The notes under the pieces are model-generated. The model did not search any database. It was not told the origin of the DNA and saw only the letters and a program-made list of their open reading frames with translations. DNA of 64,000 nt from Candidatus Thiodiazotropha sp. (ex Myrtea sp. 'scaly one' KF741663) (lineage in GTDB: Bacteria; Pseudomonadota; Gammaproteobacteria; Chromatiales; Chromatiaceae): NCBI GenBank assembly GCA_025655555.1, contig JAHXIQ010000008.1, forward strand, positions 62,001-126,000, given 5' to 3'. The translations under genes and the position numbers were made by a program. Shown piece after piece: positions 63,948 through 64,000 of the stretch. The first letter of the stretch is position 1. Each line of letters starts with the position of its first letter.

Positions 63948-64000
63948 GTCCTGCCACCTCTCGCTTGATGCTTCCAGTCCTGGCGTTTACGTTTGGTACG
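63944..64000 (-). CDS. C-terminal end of a DUF3305-type protein (cut by window edge)
   Basis: The last 18 codons of a gene entering from the right are visible (RTKRKRQDWKHQ...), ending in a TGA that overlaps the DUF3306 start. Its position directly before DUF3306 in an FDH operon suggests DUF3305; the sequence left is too short to confirm. Confidence 0.55.
   Translation of the reverse strand, partial: RTKRKRQDWKHQARGGRT

Overview
The window reads as a chromosomal segment of a facultatively anaerobic gammaproteobacterium. The gene content (heme d1/denitrification genes, many multiheme c-type cytochromes, a DsrMK/Hdr-like pair beside a periplasmic formate dehydrogenase, and assimilatory sulfate reduction) resembles sulfur-oxidising lineages such as Sedimenticola and Candidatus Thiodiazotropha. 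The genus is inference from gene content only. No rRNA, tRNA, CRISPR array or prophage was seen.

Layout: (1) 1-6520, minus strand, a heme d1 biosynthesis operon nirE-nirC-nirF-nirD-nirL-nirG/H fusion-nirJ-cytochrome c'-like-nirN. The last gene runs off the left edge, and the cd1 nitrite reductase nirS itself is not in view. (2) 7056-10257, norCB nitric oxide reductase and a divergent DNR-type Crp/Fnr regulator, with palindromic FNR/DNR boxes between them. (3) 10343-15632, a CBS protein, a slipin/NfeD pair and a heat-shock block (dnaJ/cbpA and two hsp20 genes). The block has two good sigma-32 promoters and a 295-bp MITE-like element inserted between dnaJ and hsp20. (4) 15792-19805, a lipid module resembling E. 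coli ynbABC plus a PlsC-type acyltransferase. (5) 20096-22292, a small envelope/metal cluster (DUF4399, DUF411, lipoprotein cytochrome c, Cys/His-rich protein). (6) 22916-27406, a radical SAM enzyme with a hydrolase partner behind a leader terminator, then an RpfC-like hybrid kinase. (7) 28221-30454, the organoarsenical pair gapdh-arsJ. (8) 30513-33600, an integron gene-cassette array without integrase in view (CALIN-like), with four convincing attC sites. (9) 34034-45397, SLC13 transporter, REPIN-like repeat, CysB-like regulator with divergent cysJIHC, a phosphodiesterase-like enzyme and pyruvate kinase. (10) 45675-53332, a histone-H1-like protein followed by a multiheme cytochrome region: cytochrome b, an octaheme tetrathionate-reductase-family protein and a pentaheme cytochrome on one strand; an octaheme hydroxylamine-oxidoreductase-family protein and a tetraheme NapC/NirT on the other; and two paralogous small membrane proteins behind a DNR box. 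(11) 53614-64000, a second DUF4399 protein and a formate dehydrogenase operon (DUF3305, DUF3306, ferredoxin, TorD chaperone, Tat peptide, FdhA, FdhB, FdhC) ending in DsrM-like and DsrK/HdrD-like genes.

Taken together, the genes describe a cell that oxidises formate (and perhaps reduced sulfur) into the quinone pool and respires nitrogen oxides. DNR appears to coordinate norCB and the paired small membrane proteins, and possibly the pentaheme/octaheme operon. The strongest candidates for something not yet described are the DNR-controlled multiheme region with its paired C-x-H membrane proteins, the integrase-less cassette array of unknown genes, and the radical SAM/hydrolase pair behind an attenuator-like leader.
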